From NCBI RefSeq assembly GCF_001719045.1, contig NZ_CP015423.1:3178501-3242500 (forward strand): a DNA stretch of 64,000 nt, read 5' to 3'. The notes under the pieces are model-generated. The model had not been told where the DNA came from and did no database searches. It saw nothing but the letters and a program-made list of their open reading frames with translations. Below, one piece after another: positions 1-8,072 of this stretch. Source of the DNA: Paenibacillus polymyxa. Lineage in GTDB: Bacteria > Bacillota > Bacilli > Paenibacillales > Paenibacillaceae. Positions within the stretch are counted from its first letter, which is position 1. Each line of letters begins with the position of its first letter. The translations under genes were made by a program, and so were the position numbers.

Positions 1-1
1 A

Positions 2-682
2 AAGATTTCGGGCATCATTTTGCTGGCTGCTCAAATTACAGACGACCATCTGGCCGCGATTCGTGACATTGGTATTCCGGTGTTGCTGGTGGGCCAGCAG
101 CACGAGCAGCTTCATAGTCTTATCCATGATGACTATCGTGCAGGATATGATATCGGCACGTACGTTTTGTCACAGGGACACCGCGAAATTGCCTACGTTG
201 GTGTTACTGAAAAGGATGTTGCCGTCGGTGTGCAGCGCAAGGAGGGCTTTAGGCAGGCTGTTCGCGATGCAGTGCCTGCTGAGTCTCATACGGACGATGC
301 GATGCGAGCAGCAGGGTATGATATCAGATACTATGAGACCGGATTTAAAATGTCCGATGCACGGATTGCTGCATCCGCCATTTTGGACCATTTCAAGCCA
401 TCGTTAATGGTGTGTGCTACGGATAATATCGCGCTGGGCGTAATCAATGCTGCTTATTCCAGAGGGATTGTCATCCCGTTGGATTTGTCGGTAACTGGCT
501 TTGGGGGATACGATATTACGGAGGTCATTCACCCTGCCCTGACAACCGTTCAATATCCGTATATGGAGGCTGGACGTGTAGCAGCGCAAAATATTATGCG
601 GCTGGTAGAACATAAATCGGTAGAAAAAGTGACGGTCATGAATTATTCCCTGATCGAAAGAGAAAGCGTTGACAAACGCTGA
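2..682 (+). CDS. scrR: LacI-family repressor, C-terminal part (probable sucrose repressor ScrR), cut by window start
   Basis: The open frame runs in from the window edge, so the N-terminal helix-turn-helix is not visible and the TTG at 20 is not the true start. The remaining 226 residues look like the effector-binding and dimerisation core of a LacI/GalR repressor, with the family's typical hydrophobic strands, a late STVTGFGGYD-like segment and a TTVQYPYMEAGR-type C-terminal strand. It lies directly upstream of scrB and scrA on the same strand, and perfect palindromes of LacI-operator type lie in between. I therefore infer that it represses this sucrose locus. The family call is firm; the effector, probably a sucrose or fructose derivative, is inferred from context. 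Confidence 0.85.
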   Translation, partial: KISGIILLAAQITDDHLAAIRDIGIPVLLVGQQHEQLHSLIHDDYRAGYDIGTYVLSQGHREIAYVGVTEKDVAVGVQRKEGFRQAVRDAVPAESHTDDAMRAAGYDIRYYETGFKMSDARIAASAILDHFKPSLMVCATDNIALGVINAAYSRGIVIPLDLSVTGFGGYDITEVIHPALTTVQYPYMEAGRVAAQNIMRLVEHKSVEKVTVMNYSLIERESVDKR

Positions 683-704
683 ACAAGTGGATTATAATTT
701 CTAC

Positions 705-716
705 GAAACCGGTTCC
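705..716. promoter_or_regulatory. LacI-type operator, copy 1 (imperfect)
   Basis: GAAACCGGTTCC, centred on ACCGGT. It differs by one base from the two perfect copies further downstream and lies just after the repressor stop codon. A weaker look-alike, GGAATCGGTTGC, sits at 736-747. Confidence 0.55.
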
Positions 717-781
717 ATAGCATTCGAGCACAAATGGAATCGGTTGCAAATCCATGGATGAGCATTTTTTTTAATCGTATA

Positions 782-793
782 GGAACCGGTTCC
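782..793. promoter_or_regulatory. LacI-type operator, copy 2 (perfect palindrome)
   Basis: GGAACCGGTTCC is a perfect 12-bp palindrome, identical to the copy at 819-830. The centres are 37 bp apart, between three and four helical turns. Repeated identical palindromes between a LacI-family gene and its likely target indicate the ScrR binding sites. Confidence 0.75.
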
Positions 794-818
794 GATTAAA
801 TATTTTTTTCATTAATTT

Positions 819-830
819 GGAACCGGTTCC
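819..830. promoter_or_regulatory. LacI-type operator, copy 3 (perfect palindrome)
   Basis: GGAACCGGTTCC, only 33 bp upstream of the scrB start codon, so a bound repressor would cover the promoter or the early transcript. I could not identify a convincing -35/-10 pair between the operators. Confidence 0.75.
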
Positions 831-863
831 CGAAGCGAAGTTTTAATAAAATGAGGTACAACT

Positions 864-2339
864 ATGAAAATGACAAGAGAACAAAAGTATCGAATGATCG
901 AGCAGGCAGAGCCCGGTGAAATAGCCGGCTTGGAGGAGAAAGTGGAGCAATGTCACTGGCGGCAGGCGTTTCATATCCAGCCACCGACCGGTTTGCTCAA
1001 TGACCCCAATGGATTTTCTTATTACCAAGGTGAATACCACTTGTTTTATCAGTGGTTTCCGCTCGGAACGGATCATGGGATGAAATACTGGTATCATCTG
1101 AAATCCAGAGATTTGGTCACATGGAATAGTGCGGGCATTGGGATCGCACCGGGGGACTATTTTGATTCGCATGGGGCTTATTCCGGCAGCGCACTGGAGC
1201 ATGAGGGTAAGTTACACATGATGTATACAGGGAATACACGAGACGAAAACTGGATTAGACATCCTTATCAATGCATGGCTGTTATGGATGAGAACGGTCA
1301 CATTACTAAATGGGAGCATCCTGTTATTGCCAATGTGCCAGAAGGCTATACAGACCATTTTCGTGATCCCAAGCTATGGAAAGACGGCGATAGCTTTTAC
1401 TGTGTGATTGGTGCCCAGAGAACGAATTTAACAGGCTGCGCGGTCCTCTACCGATCAACTGACCTTCGTACGTGGGAGTTTGAGGGAGAATTGTGCACAG
1501 GCCTGGAGTCGTTTGGCTACATGTGGGAATGTCCAGATTATTTTGAACTGAACGAAGCGGGAGTCTTGATCTTTTCTCCTCAGGGCTTGGAGCCTTCTGG
1601 GGATGAAAATCGCAATATTTATCAATCGGGCTACGTAATCGGCAAGCCGTTGGATACCGAAACAAGAACGCTGGAGCACGGTGCATTCCACGAGCTCGAT
1701 AGAGGCTTTGACTTCTATGCGCCACAGACGATGATTGACCCACAGGGGCGGCGTATTATGGTGGCATGGATGGGCCTGCCGGATATCGAATATCCCACAG
1801 ATCCGAACGGATGGGCTCATTGTCTGACATTACCAAGGGAGCTTACGCTTCATGAGGGCAAACTCTTGCAGCGGCCGATCCCTGAGCTGACTACGCTGCG
1901 TAGAAATCGTGAGGATCGGGTAGCTGACACGTTATTTTCAGAGAGCAAAACCTATGAAGGATTTACAGGTACGGCCTATGAGCTGATCTGTGAGGTAGAT
2001 CTTTTGAGCGCTAAGGTGTTTGGTATTGAATTCCGTGCGAGTGAGACTGAGAAGACGGTGATTAAATATAATGCCGTCAGTCGCAAACTTGTATTGGACC
2101 GTTCGCAATCAGGTGAGCCTGTAGCCACTTCCTATGGTGAGGTACGGCAGTGTCCATGGGATAAAGATCATATCAAACTACATTTGTTTGTAGATGCGTC
2201 TTCAGTTGAGATTTTCGTCAACGATGGGGAAGAGGTGTTCACCAGTCGTATTTTTCCGCATCCAGAGAGTGACGAAATACGCTTTTTTGCCGACAAGGGA
2301 GAGGCTCTCTTCCAGGCGGTAAAATGGGATTTTACATGA
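864..2339 (+). CDS. scrB: Sucrose-6-phosphate hydrolase (GH32)
   Basis: A 491-residue GH32 enzyme that cleaves sucrose 6-phosphate, delivered by the PTS permease encoded next, into glucose 6-phosphate and fructose in the cytoplasm. The GH32 landmarks are present: LLNDPNG with the nucleophile Asp47, FRDP with the transition-state Asp168, and ECPD with the acid/base Glu222. The five-bladed propeller is followed by a beta-sandwich module ending around VEIFVNDGEEVFTSR. There is no signal peptide. A GAGGT Shine-Dalgarno precedes the ATG. It is followed after 67 bp by scrA with no terminator between, so the two are probably cotranscribed under ScrR control. Confidence 0.95.
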   Translation: MKMTREQKYRMIEQAEPGEIAGLEEKVEQCHWRQAFHIQPPTGLLNDPNGFSYYQGEYHLFYQWFPLGTDHGMKYWYHLKSRDLVTWNSAGIGIAPGDYFDSHGAYSGSALEHEGKLHMMYTGNTRDENWIRHPYQCMAVMDENGHITKWEHPVIANVPEGYTDHFRDPKLWKDGDSFYCVIGAQRTNLTGCAVLYRSTDLRTWEFEGELCTGLESFGYMWECPDYFELNEAGVLIFSPQGLEPSGDENRNIYQSGYVIGKPLDTETRTLEHGAFHELDRGFDFYAPQTMIDPQGRRIMVAWMGLPDIEYPTDPNGWAHCLTLPRELTLHEGKLLQRPIPELTTLRRNREDRVADTLFSESKTYEGFTGTAYELICEVDLLSAKVFGIEFRASETEKTVIKYNAVSRKLVLDRSQSGEPVATSYGEVRQCPWDKDHIKLHLFVDASSVEIFVNDGEEVFTSRIFPHPESDEIRFFADKGEALFQAVKWDFT

Positions 2340-2406
2340 GTAGGCTAAAACATCAAGTGGTTCGTTAATCATCAAACATAACGGAATGAACGAGAGGATG
2401 AACATC

Positions 2407-3825
2407 ATGGCGGAAAACAGAGAAATAGCTAAAGAAGTGATCCAGGCAATCGGTGGGCAAGAAAATATTGCATCTTTTGCTCATTGTGCGACGCGCTTGC
2501 GGATTATGGTGCATGACAAGGAGAAGATTGATCAGAAAAAAGTTGAGGAGATCGACAAGGTCAAGGGTGCTTTCTTCAATTCCGGGCAATATCAGATTAT
2601 TTTTGGTACAGGTACGGTAAATCGAATTTTTGAAGAGGTCGAAAAGCTTGGCGTGACCGGTTCATCTAAAGAAGAGGTGAAGAGTCAGGCGAAAAAGGAA
2701 GGCAACGTCTTCCAACGCTCCATTCGTACCTTTGGCGATGTGTTTGTACCCATTATTCCTGTGCTGGTTGCTACGGGGCTGTTCATGGGGCTACGTGGCT
2801 TGCTCACTCAGCCGCAAATTCTCGCTCTCCTCGGCATGACGCCACAGGACATTTCACCCAATTTTCTATTATACACACAAGTATTAACGGATACGGCCTT
2901 TGCTTTTCTGCCCGCGTTAGTCGCATGGTCAGCCTTTAGAGTATTCGGCGGTAGTCCAGTGCTGGGTATCGTTCTCGGTCTGATGCTGGTAAACCCGGCC
3001 TTGCCCAACGCTTATAGTGTTGCGGACGGCTCAGCCCATCCGTTGACGATGTTCGGGTTCATTCCTGTAGTGGGCTATCAAGGCTCGGTATTGCCAGCTT
3101 TCTTCGTGGGCTTGATCGGAGCCAAGCTGGAGCGAGCGCTGCGCAAACGGGTGCCTGAAGCGCTAGATCTGATTCTCACACCGTTTTTAACACTGTTGAT
3201 CATGATCACTTTGGGATTGTTTGCCATCGGTCCGATTTTCCATTCACTCGAAGAATGGGTGTTGCACGGAACAACGTTTGTGCTGGATTTGCCTTTCGGT
3301 ATTGCAGGGATTGTCATCGGTTTCTTGCATCAGATTATCGTCGTTACAGGTGTGCATCATATATTTAATTTCTTGGAGATTCAACTGCTTGAAAAGAACG
3401 GCGTAAATGCCTTTAACGCCATCATTACCTGCGCTATGGCTGCTCAAGGTGCTGCCTGTCTGGCGGTTGGGCTGAAAACGAAGAATAGCAAACTGAAAGC
3501 GTTGGCACTTCCTTCCTCGTTGTCTGCTTTTCTGGGGATTACGGAGCCGGCTATTTTCGGGGTCAACCTGAGATACATGAAGCCTTTTGTTATGGGCCTT
3601 ATCGGTGGGGCGGTTGGCGGTTTTATCGCTTCTGTCTTCCATTTGGCGGCTACAGGCATGGCAGTTACGGTCATTCCAGGCACGTTGCTCTACATGAATC
3701 ATCAGCTTCCGCTTTACATTTTGGCGAACTTGGCTGCTATGGTTGTAGCCTTTGTCCTGACCTGGATGTTTGGCTATAACGATAAAATGTTGGAAGAGGT
3801 CAAAACAGCGGGTTCCTCCAATTAA
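2407..3825 (+). CDS. scrA: PTS sucrose permease, EIIBC
   Basis: Sucrose-specific phosphotransferase permease of about 472 residues. An N-terminal EIIB domain carries the phosphorylated cysteine in FAHCATRLRI (Cys27). A long EIIC membrane domain follows, with many hydrophobic segments and the conserved GITEPAIFGVNLR loop. There is no EIIA domain, so phosphate must come from an EIIA (Crr-like) encoded elsewhere. The frame is open from an ATG at 2386, but the GAGAGG Shine-Dalgarno at 2392-2397 fits the ATG at 2407 best, giving the usual MAENREIAKE start. The sucrose assignment rests on scrB and scrR beside it; trehalose permeases are similar. Confidence 0.9.
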   Translation: MAENREIAKEVIQAIGGQENIASFAHCATRLRIMVHDKEKIDQKKVEEIDKVKGAFFNSGQYQIIFGTGTVNRIFEEVEKLGVTGSSKEEVKSQAKKEGNVFQRSIRTFGDVFVPIIPVLVATGLFMGLRGLLTQPQILALLGMTPQDISPNFLLYTQVLTDTAFAFLPALVAWSAFRVFGGSPVLGIVLGLMLVNPALPNAYSVADGSAHPLTMFGFIPVVGYQGSVLPAFFVGLIGAKLERALRKRVPEALDLILTPFLTLLIMITLGLFAIGPIFHSLEEWVLHGTTFVLDLPFGIAGIVIGFLHQIIVVTGVHHIFNFLEIQLLEKNGVNAFNAIITCAMAAQGAACLAVGLKTKNSKLKALALPSSLSAFLGITEPAIFGVNLRYMKPFVMGLIGGAVGGFIASVFHLAATGMAVTVIPGTLLYMNHQLPLYILANLAAMVVAFVLTWMFGYNDKMLEEVKTAGSSN

Positions 3826-3879
3826 CACCACCCAAGTAATGCGAATACACGCAGATTTATACGCTTAATTATAAATATG

Positions 3880-3960
3880 ATGGTCGTTCTATATGGAACG
3901 CTCTTGGTCCCTAATCAAAAAGGACTACTAGAGCAGGGTTCCAGGTAGAACGACCATTTT
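3880..3960 (+). terminator. Long hairpin terminator after scrA
   Basis: ATGGTCGTTCT (3880-3890) pairs with AGAACGACCAT (3947-3957). Nested arms follow: TGGAAC/GTTCCA, GCTCT/AGAGC and GGTCC/GGAC, giving an interrupted stem of about 78 nt followed by a run of T. It is much longer than a normal intrinsic terminator. Confidence 0.7.
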
Positions 3961-3969
3961 TATTAACTG

Positions 3970-3987
3970 AGGATTTTGCAAAATCCT
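3970..3987. repeat. 18-bp perfect palindrome
   Basis: AGGATTTTGCAAAATCCT is a perfect palindrome between the scrA terminator and the end of the araC-type gene. The first 15 bases recur at 26596-26610. It may assist termination of the minus-strand gene, but its T-tract on that strand is poor. Confidence 0.6.
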
Positions 3988-4019
3988 GTAACTATGAAAT
4001 TCTGTTCTAGACCATCCAA

Positions 4020-4808
4020 CTAAACAATCGAAGAGCGTTCATCCAGAAATTCGGACGGCGAGCAGCCTGTCAACCGTTTGAAGATCCGATGAAAATAGGA
4101 AACATCGCTATATCCCACATACTCCGAAATTTCACGAATCGTTAGCCGGGACTCGGTCAGCATGTAGATGGCGGTTTTAATGCGTTGCGTATGTACATGC
4201 TCGCTGATCGTTTGGCGTGTTACCTCACGCAGCAGCGTCGCGGCATAATTGGGGGTTTTACGGATGGCGTCGCCAAGCTCCTCCTTGGTTACCTTTTCCC
4301 GGTAGTGGTTCTGGATATACTGTTTCATATGTTCCACATGTCGCTCTCGATCGCAAGAAATGGCGCCTTTGTCCCATTCCTGATTCATATATATCATTGC
4401 CTCGGTCAGCAGACAGTCAGCCATCAGGGTGTAGTAGCTTGGGTGTTCAGTCCATTGATAGTACATCGATTTAATTCGTTCATGCAGCATATCGTAGCAT
4501 CCAGGTTTGATCAACAACGGCTTGTCAGTATTCAGTATGGGAAGTGGGCTGTTCGTACATGTTTTGCGGCAATGTATCACATACTTGGTATGAAAAAGCG
4601 TAGGAATGCTCTTGCCATAGTAATCCAGATGACCGGGTAAAAGCAGTGTTTCACCCTTACCGAGAATGAATTTGCAACCGTTCACCCAATATACACATTT
4701 GCCAAAGGTAACCAAAATGAACAGTAAGTCATCGTTGTCGCTATTTGCACCAGCCTTTTCATACCAGTCCACACCGTTGTCCTGCCGAATATCCACCAAT
4801 GTAATCAC
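4020..4808 (-). CDS. AraC-family transcriptional regulator
   Basis: About 262 residues. The N-terminal half is a cupin-like sensing region with no recognised ligand motif. The C-terminal 100 residues are a double helix-turn-helix AraC domain, including TIREISEYVGYSDVSYFHRIFKRLTGCSPSEF, quoted here only as the region near the C-terminus. The track start at 4817 is a GTG that overlaps the GGGGAG ribosome site. The GTG at 4808 is better spaced and preferred. The gene is divergent from pyruvate kinase, and a tandem 19-bp repeat lies in the shared upstream region, so control of itself or of pyk is plausible. The inducer is unknown. Confidence 0.85.
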   Translation of the reverse strand: MITLVDIRQDNGVDWYEKAGANSDNDDLLFILVTFGKCVYWVNGCKFILGKGETLLLPGHLDYYGKSIPTLFHTKYVIHCRKTCTNSPLPILNTDKPLLIKPGCYDMLHERIKSMYYQWTEHPSYYTLMADCLLTEAMIYMNQEWDKGAISCDRERHVEHMKQYIQNHYREKVTKEELGDAIRKTPNYAATLLREVTRQTISEHVHTQRIKTAIYMLTESRLTIREISEYVGYSDVSYFHRIFKRLTGCSPSEFLDERSSIV

Positions 4809-4833
4809 GAAACTCACTCCCCGATGTCTTCAA

Positions 4834-4871
4834 CATTCATTATACTGTAGTACATTCATCATACTATAGTT
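4834..4871. repeat. Tandem 19-bp direct repeat, candidate AraC-type operator
   Basis: CATTCATTATACTGTAGTA (4834-4852) is immediately followed by CATTCATCATACTATAGTT (4853-4871), matching at 16 of 19 positions. Adjacent direct repeats about two helical turns apart are typical for AraC-family dimers. The repeat lies just upstream of the regulator start and overlaps a minus-strand TATAAT at 4839-4844. Confidence 0.55.
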
Positions 4872-4987
4872 CATAGTCTTGGTGCACGGGTACAGGTAGA
4901 ATAGAGCTATATAAGTTTAATGTAGATAGAGAAGCAAAGTGGAATAGAAAACCATACAGTAAAGACATTCAGGAGGATGACATTACT

Positions 4988-6403
4988 ATGCTTAAAACGA
5001 AAATTATTTGTACTATGGGACCTGCCTGTGACTCCATTCATTTGCTAAAAGAAATGATCCAGGCTGGTATGACTGTAGCCCGCTTGAATATGGCTCACGG
5101 GGAGCTGGAAGATCACGTTAAACGTATCGAAAATGTGCGTCAGGCTGCGAAGGAAATGAATACCTTTATACCTGTCATGATGGATATTAAAGGACCAGAA
5201 ATACGGATTGGCAAGCTGAGAGAGGCATCTTGTCTGTTGAAACCAGGTAGCCAGCTCATTCTGACCACAGAAGAGATTCTAGGGGACGAGCATCGTATTT
5301 CAGTGAATTACCCGGATATGCCGAAGGACATCAAACCAGGCGACCGCATTCTCATTGACGACGGTTTGGTTGATCTGACTGTAACCTCCATCGAAGGTAC
5401 GGAAATGATTTGTAATATTGTAAGCGGCGGTATTTTGAAACCGAGAAAAGGTGTAAACCTGCCAGGGATTCATACGACCCTTCCAGGCGTGACGGAGCGA
5501 GATGTGAGGCACATCCAATTTGGGGTGGAGCAGCGTGTTGAGCTTATTGCGGCTTCTTTTGTGCGTAAAGGCGACGATATCCGTGAAATCCGTGAGATTT
5601 TGAAGGGACATCATGCTGAGCATGTACAAATCTATTCCAAAATTGAAAATGCTGAAGGCATGGAAAACCTGGATGATATTATCGAAGCTTCCGATGGCAT
5701 TATGGTAGCCCGTGGCGATCTGGGTGTCGAAGTGCCGATTCAAGATGTGCCTGTGATGCAAAAAGAAATGATCGACAAGTGTAATCTGGTCGGCAAACCC
5801 GTTATCGTAGCTACCCACATGCTGGAATCCATGCAGGTGAACCCGCGTCCGACGAGAGCCGAAGTTAGTGACGTGTTTAATGCCGTTATGCAAGGAGCCG
5901 ATGTTGTTATGCTGTCGGGCGAATCAGCTGCGGGTAAATATCCTGTCGAGTCTGTACGGACCATGGCCGCTGTAGCTGCCAGAGCAGAATCGCAATTCGA
6001 TTATCAGGAGCAGTTTGATAAGCGCCGAGCACGTCAAAGCACCAACATCACCGAAGTGATTAGTCAGGGTGCGGTGAGTTCGTCCCTGGAGCTGGATGCG
6101 AAAGCAATTATTACATCGACTGCCAGCGGATTCACGGCACGTATGGTATCCAAATATCGTCCGAAGGCACCTATTATTGCGGTTACTCCGAATAATACGG
6201 TATTCGCTAAAATCTGCCTGTTATCCGGCGTATTCCCGATCAAGGGGGATAAAGTAGCAACAACGGATGAAATGTTCGAATCCTCCATCCGTAACGCGCT
6301 GAATGCAGGATATATCCATAAAGGCGATACTGTAGTCCTGTCAGCAGGTGTTCCTGTCGCTGAGGCGGGCACCACTAACTTGATCCGAGTATATCAAGTG
6401 TAA
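4988..6403 (+). CDS. pyk: Pyruvate kinase, short form
   Basis: 471 residues, converting phosphoenolpyruvate and ADP to pyruvate and ATP. Conserved regions are visible: KTKIICTMGPA at the N-terminus, MMDIKGPEIRIG, KIENAEG, IMVARGDLGVE, and the MLESM...PTRAEVSDV active-site signature. The usual NFSHG loop reads NMAHG here. The protein ends after the standard C-terminal allosteric domain, so it lacks the extra PEP-utiliser-like domain of the roughly 585-residue Bacillus enzyme. It is probably an accessory isozyme. An AGGAGG ribosome site precedes the ATG, and a strong terminator follows. The divergent AraC regulator may control it. Confidence 0.93.
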   Translation: MLKTKIICTMGPACDSIHLLKEMIQAGMTVARLNMAHGELEDHVKRIENVRQAAKEMNTFIPVMMDIKGPEIRIGKLREASCLLKPGSQLILTTEEILGDEHRISVNYPDMPKDIKPGDRILIDDGLVDLTVTSIEGTEMICNIVSGGILKPRKGVNLPGIHTTLPGVTERDVRHIQFGVEQRVELIAASFVRKGDDIREIREILKGHHAEHVQIYSKIENAEGMENLDDIIEASDGIMVARGDLGVEVPIQDVPVMQKEMIDKCNLVGKPVIVATHMLESMQVNPRPTRAEVSDVFNAVMQGADVVMLSGESAAGKYPVESVRTMAAVAARAESQFDYQEQFDKRRARQSTNITEVISQGAVSSSLELDAKAIITSTASGFTARMVSKYRPKAPIIAVTPNNTVFAKICLLSGVFPIKGDKVATTDEMFESSIRNALNAGYIHKGDTVVLSAGVPVAEAGTTNLIRVYQV

Positions 6404-6429
6404 TTTACAACAAAATATAGACAAGCCAA

Positions 6430-6464
6430 AAGGCGCTGGCCCCCATGGGTTCAGCGCCTTTTTC
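6430..6464. terminator. Intrinsic terminator after pyk, bidirectional
   Basis: AAGGCGCTG (6430-6438) pairs with CAGCGCCTT (6452-6460) and is followed by a T run. On the opposite strand the stem is followed by CCTTTTGG, so it may also stop transcription of the minus-strand gene at 6486-6884. Confidence 0.85.
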
Positions 6465-6485
6465 ACATTCTGTCATATCACTAAC

Positions 6486-6884
6486 TTACAGCCCGAACAC
6501 ACTTTTAGCAACGACCTGTGTCAATTCTGCCTTATGGGCTTGGTATTGCTCAGGTGTAATGCTCTTATTGGCCAGTCGTTGATCCAACTGCTCCGTTAAC
6601 TGAGCTACCTGTAAATCAACAACAGCCTGTGCGTCCTGTTTATTGGATTGTGCAATATCTGCCAAGGTTTGACCGTTATATAACGCATCATACAATTGCT
6701 CATCCGAGGATGCGCCCAGTGTTTTCAAAAGTTCATCATCCTTGGAAGCTTCATTATCCTGTACCTGAGGGGCTCTCTCTGGAGCCAGTGTAGCAGCATT
6801 AGCCCGACTTCCCCAAGTAGAAGACTGCCCAATAGATAACGCCAGCAACAGTGTACAGATGATCATAATTCGTTTTCGATTCAT
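6486..6884 (-). CDS. Small secreted helical protein
   Basis: 132 residues. It has a clear signal peptide (MNRKRIMIICTLLLALSIG, with cleavage likely near RANAA) and a hydrophilic mature part. The mature part contains the pattern ELLKTLGASSDEQLYDALYN followed by GQTLADIAQSNKQDAQAVVD, then a coiled helix with ITPEQYQAHKAEL. The same pattern appears in the secreted protein at 13746-14318, so the two are paralogues. The repeated L-x-I-A segment resembles modules common in small secreted Bacillota proteins, but I do not know a function. An AAGGAG site precedes the start. No CTGA-type boxes are visible upstream, unlike its paralogue. Confidence 0.75.
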   Translation of the reverse strand: MNRKRIMIICTLLLALSIGQSSTWGSRANAATLAPERAPQVQDNEASKDDELLKTLGASSDEQLYDALYNGQTLADIAQSNKQDAQAVVDLQVAQLTEQLDQRLANKSITPEQYQAHKAELTQVVAKSVFGL

Positions 6885-7306
6885 GAGTGTAAATCTCCTT
6901 TGTGTTCATTCAATTTCTGACAAGGTGGAGCCTTATATGGATATCCAACGGGAGTAATGTTTATGCCTTTAGCCGATCCGGCTTATGTAGTTACCAGATT
7001 CTAATATACATCATACACACCCAATCTTAGCGCCAGCTTAATACTCGTTTAAAATAAACTAAAAGAGGAGGATATAAACAGGTAAAACCAAAAAAAATTC
7101 ACGGATACGAATAATGGATGTGACTTACCCTTTGGATTCTGCCCTTTTCTTTGACCACATTGTTCGTATCCCATGAATACAGAGCATCTGCTCAGACTTA
7201 CTTTCGCTGTGCTGGATTGGCGGCTTTTTAACTTTGTTAGGGGAGAGGCGGATATGAAAAAAACCTCCTTCACAAAAGTGAAAGAGGTTTTAGACATCTA
7301 CAACCA
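6885..7306. other. Intergenic stretch, no gene supported
   Basis: 422 bp. It contains the upstream region of the minus-strand secreted protein and, at the right end, the terminator of the DUF805 gene (7257-7290). An 82-codon frame on the minus strand (7049-7297) starts inside that terminator and has no family signature, so I do not call it. Nothing else is recognisable. Confidence 0.5.
7257..7290 (-). terminator. Intrinsic terminator of the DUF805 gene
   Basis: AAACCTCCTTCAC (7261-7273) pairs with GTGAAAGAGGTTT (7278-7290). Read on the minus strand the stem ends in a run of seven T. Confidence 0.85.
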
Positions 7307-7648
7307 CTATGATTTAGGGTTTTTTCCATACTTATTGTCGCCAGGCTGACTGTCTAGGCATTCGAATACAAGCAGCACAATGCCACCGAAAGGCACAAGA
7401 GCAATCAGAATCCACCACCCGGTTTTACCTGTGTCATGGAGTCTGCGGACAAACACTGCCAGAGACGGTAACAAAACAGCCAAGCTATAGATAAGTGTCA
7501 ATACTAAAGGAAGTCCCAAAAGGAGATCCACTAAGTATAATATCAAACAAGCTATCACATTGAACAGAGTAAACATCCAGTATTCTGTACGTCTTGCTCT
7601 GCCTTGGAATCCTACATAGTTTTGCAGCACTTTTAAATACCATTGCAT
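7307..7648 (-). CDS. DUF805 family membrane protein (YhaH-like)
   Basis: 113 residues. It begins [20 protein letters not shown], the typical DUF805 opening where the FxGRARRxEYW motif precedes the first membrane helix. Three hydrophobic segments follow, with the conserved [12 protein letters not shown] between the second and third. These are small inner-membrane proteins of unknown function. A strong AGGAGGTG ribosome site lies upstream of the ATG, and its own terminator follows. Single-gene unit. Confidence 0.88.
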   Translation of the reverse strand: MQWYLKVLQNYVGFQGRARRTEYWMFTLFNVIACLILYLVDLLLGLPLVLTLIYSLAVLLPSLAVFVRRLHDTGKTGWWILIALVPFGGIVLLVFECLDSQPGDNKYGKNPKS

Positions 7649-7833
7649 ATATTTTTCACCTCCTTATAAAATCTAAATGTTTCTATACACGTAAAATTGT
7701 TCTTTTAGGTATATCGGCAGGAAACATATAGAATTTTAGTTGTAAAATTATAACTTTAAACTAGAAATTTACGCAATACATTTATTAATGTTAATAATTC
7801 GATGAATAATTTATAAAAACATAAAATTACATA

Positions 7834-7862
7834 TTGAATTTTCCATATCCATTGAATAATAT
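7834..7862 (+). promoter_or_regulatory. Candidate promoter of the arabinanase gene
   Basis: TTGAAT (7834-7839), 17-bp spacer, TAATAT (7857-7862). It would give a leader of about 200 nt before the GH43 start codon. Confidence 0.45.
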
Positions 7863-7894
7863 AGAGGTACGGTTAACCGCCAGGTTTGAATCGT

Positions 7895-7920
7895 CCTTCT
7901 TAACAGAAGGTGCTTTTATT
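7895..7920 (+). terminator. Leader hairpin with T-rich tail, possible attenuator
   Basis: CCTTCT (7895-7900) and AGAAGG (7905-7910) form a six-pair stem with a four-base loop, then TGCTTTTATTTTTC. It lies inside the predicted GH43 leader. The stem is short, so termination may be weak. Confidence 0.35.
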
Positions 7921-7931
7921 TTTCAAATCAA

Positions 7932-7946
7932 TTGAAAGCGCTTTAA
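7932..7946. promoter_or_regulatory. cre site (CcpA catabolite repression element)
   Basis: TTGAAAGCGCTTTAA fits the cre consensus (TGWAARCGYTWNCW) at all but one position and is nearly palindromic. It lies about 65 bp downstream of the predicted start of transcription, where CcpA would act as a roadblock. Confidence 0.7.
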
Positions 7947-8072
7947 TTCCAATAGGAGGGATGACCAACATTAAATTCGAGGGTGAAGAAGTTAATACAA
8001 ACATAATCCTGACCGCTTTCTCAATATTCTTTTATGTTATCAGGGATGTTCACAACGAGAGGAGATTGATTT

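Larger units (their letters stand above)
7649..8072. other. Divergent intergenic region and arabinanase leader
   Basis: 424 bp, AT-rich in its left half. It holds the DUF805 ribosome site, a candidate promoter (7834-7862), a GGTTAACC palindrome (7871-7878), a CCTTCT/AGAAGG hairpin with a T-rich tail (7895-7920) and a cre site (7932-7946). A 61-codon frame overlapping the GH43 start (7910-8095) has an AGGAGG only one base from its internal ATG at 7961. I do not call it as a gene. Confidence 0.5.

Noticed and set aside
7049..7297. 82-codon open frame on the minus strand
   Set aside because: It begins inside the DUF805 terminator, has no good ribosome site and no family features.
7860..7915. 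Possible riboswitch (cyclic-di-GMP or similar) upstream of the arabinanase gene
   Set aside because: Only a short hairpin and a palindrome are visible. The conserved core of cyclic-di-GMP or other known riboswitches is absent.
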